NCBI GenBank assembly: GCA_964460605.1
Contig: CAYWPT010000008.1
Location: forward strand, 1 to 32,474
From: CAYFJV01 sp964460605
Lineage (GTDB): Archaea > Nanobdellota > Nanobdellia > Woesearchaeales > GW2011-AR9
Direction of reading: 5' to 3'
DNA: 32,474 nt
Positions 31,342-32,474 of the stretch are shown here, piece by piece. How positions within the stretch are numbered: the first letter of the stretch is position 1; each line of letters opens with the position of its first letter. The notes beneath the pieces are model-generated. The model had not been told where the DNA came from, did not search any database, and worked only from the letters and a program-made list of their open reading frames with translations. The translations under genes and the position numbers were made by a program.

Positions 31342-31359
31342 TGACCAGTGTGACCAGTG
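31342..31359 (+). repeat. Tandem direct repeat of nine bases
   Basis: TGACCAGTG occurs twice in a row (31342-31350, 31351-31359), 44 bases from the recombinase start. CCAGTGCT overlapping its end is the inverse of AGCACTGG at 31432-31439 in the hairpin beyond. Confidence 0.6.
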
Positions 31360-31408
31360 CTAAGACAGAAACACTTATTTTTTCTTTTGTTTTCAGCACA
31401 GCTTGGTT

Positions 31409-31487
31409 ATTTAACTTCTTTTCTGCTCCGCAGCACTGGACAACACAGGACAATATCCAGAGCAACTGCGCACAAAAGAAGTTAAGT
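31409..31487. repeat. Long imperfect hairpin resembling an integron attC site
   Basis: ATTTAAC at 31409-31415 fits RYYYAAC, and GTTAAGT at 31481-31487 fits GTTRRRY. Between them: TTAACTTCTTTT (31411-31422) pairs with AAAAGAAGTTAA (31474-31485), extended by one G-T and one A-T pair; CGCAG (31429-31433) pairs with CTGCG (31466-31470); CTGGA (31436-31440) pairs with TCCAG (31456-31460). Total 79 bases, within the attC range. It could also be a structured RNA or a terminator. Confidence 0.4.
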
Positions 31488-31550
31488 GAAATTTTATTTT
31501 TGCCTATAGAGATGGAAACATTTAAATTATATTAACTAATATATATTATT

Positions 31551-32440
31551 ATGAGAGGAAGAACTATTTCAATTTACATTCCAGACGCAAATCCAAGAAG
31601 TATCAAAATTTGCGATATAAAAGATAGTATTGTAAAAGCCATTTTTATCCCTCGAAATAAATTATCTGATGCTACCAAAAGAAAGGAATTGCAAGATCCA
31701 GGAATTTATTTTTTAATTGGAGAACCAAATGAAGTTGGAAAACCTAGAATTTATATTGGAGAGGCAGAAGTTTTACTAACAAGATTAAAACAACATAATT
31801 CTTCAAAAGATTTTTGGAATTCGGCAGTATGTTTTGTCTCTGAAAAACAAAATATAAACAAAGCTCACATTAAATATCTTGAGAACTATTGTTGTTCGAA
31901 AGCNNNNNNNNNNNNNNNNNNNNNNNNNNNNNNNNNNNNNNNNNNNNNNNNNNNATAAATAAATGTGAGTTAGAAAACAATACTAACCCAACACAATCAA
32001 GTTTAACAGAACAGGATGAAGATTTTGTTCTTAGTTTTTTTGATGATTTAAGACTTATAATTGCAACCCTAGGTTATCCAATTTTTGAAGAAACAAAAAA
32101 AGACCAATCCAAAATATTAATCTGTAAAGGAAAAGATGCTTATGCAACCGGTGAATACAGCGAGGATGGCTTTATTGTTTTTAAGGGTTCTAAGTCAAAT
32201 TTAGTTGAAGCAAAAGGTATTGGTTCTTGGGTTAGTAATATTCGAAAAAATCTTATTGAAAAAGGAATTCTTAAAGAAGAAGGTTCTGTTTTAATCTTTA
32301 CTGAAGATTATACATTTAGTTCTCCTAGTGCTTCAGCTGCTGCAGTTCTAGCAAGAAGTGCAAATGGTTGGACAGAATGGAAGGATAAAAATGGCAAAAC
32401 AATCGATGCAAAATTTAGAAAAAATAGTTCTTCCTCTTAA
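31551..32440 (+). CDS. GIY-YIG nuclease with DUF4357 domain, interrupted by assembly gap
   Basis: The first part (31551-31903) has MRGRTISIYIP, then GIYFLIG and RIYIGEAE with Arg and His nearby (RLKQHN), then HIKYLENYC: a GIY-YIG nuclease fold. The second part (31955-32440) has GYPIFEE, CKGKDAYATGEYSEDGF and TFSSPSASAAAVLARSANGWTEWKD, the DUF4357 domain that usually follows it. The two parts lie in different frames only because 51 undetermined bases separate them; the true gap must be 1 modulo 3. Such proteins are about 290 residues, often near restriction or mobile genes. TATA CATTTAAATTATA is about 27 bases upstream. Confidence 0.8.
31904..31954. other. Assembly gap of 51 undetermined bases
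   Basis: Run of N inside the GIY-YIG/DUF4357 gene. From homologous architecture about 13-17 residues are missing; the placeholder length leaves the halves out of frame, so it is not exact. Confidence 0.95.
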
Positions 32441-32474
32441 TGAATCATCTAATGCATAACGGCAAAAATAAAAC

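Noticed and set aside
1..32474. CRISPR array, insertion sequence or rRNA gene
   Set aside because: No regularly spaced repeats, transposase or rRNA-like sequence was found on either strand.

Overview
The window looks like chromosomal DNA from a DPANN archaeon, most likely of the Woesearchaeota/Pacearchaeota (Nanoarchaeota-like) group. It is AT-rich. Most genes start about 25-27 bases after a TTTAAATA/TTTATA-type TATA box, so their mRNAs should be leaderless. It also carries a short histone-fold gene, class III (archaeal) prepilins with their peptidase, an archaeal-type triosephosphate isomerase, and a tRNA-Met with a bulge-helix-bulge intron. Against that background two genes look bacterial: a full sigma-70 factor and a RelA/SpoT-type alarmone synthetase.

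Layout. 1-4.2 kb: secreted S16 (Lon-like) protease, secreted acidic protein with a degenerate cupredoxin domain, D-2-hydroxyacid dehydrogenase. 4.2-7.9 kb: HExxH zincin-like protein, DUF483-like Cys protein, RelA/SpoT-like protein, malic enzyme. 7.9-11.1 kb: class II glutamine amidotransferase, metallophosphoesterase, membrane-anchored JAMM peptidase, zinc-ribbon protein. 11.2-13.1 kb: lipobox alpha/beta hydrolase, tRNA-Ser(GGA), a receiver-like small protein, a 48-residue zinc ribbon and intron-bearing tRNA-Met(CAT). 13.2-18 kb: a copper operon (ArsR sensor, CopA ATPase, a three-domain HMA/SafE/cupredoxin fusion, a CopZ-like chaperone and a membrane-tethered winged helix). 18-20.4 kb: HIT protein, histone and two coiled-coil/Pro-rich proteins. 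20.6-22.8 kb: pilus-like cluster (prepilin peptidase, class III pilin, three small membrane proteins). 22.8-25.9 kb: YkgJ-type Cys cluster, two peroxiredoxins, a toxin-antitoxin pair and Fe/Mn superoxide dismutase, forming an oxidative-stress block. 26-29.9 kb: sigma-70 factor, DUF1461/Lit-type membrane protein, a frameshifted gene, a small membrane protein, triosephosphate isomerase and a second gene that appears frameshifted. 29.9-32.5 kb: second class III pilin-like protein, Xer-like tyrosine recombinase, a long imperfect hairpin that resembles an attC site, and a GIY-YIG/DUF4357 protein interrupted by an assembly gap (31904-31954).

Working together: ArsR, CopA, fusion protein and chaperone form one copper-handling unit. 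The prepilin peptidase at 20602 is the likely processing enzyme for the class III prepilins at 21548 and 29853 and perhaps for the 45-residue protein at 22645. Superoxide dismutase and the peroxiredoxins remove superoxide and peroxide. The alarmone-synthetase-like gene and the sigma factor are 20 kb apart and are not shown to act together, but finding both in an archaeal background is the main biological surprise. Several untranslated stretches can fold well and have their own TATA boxes; they are listed as candidate RNAs or switches, not as established elements.
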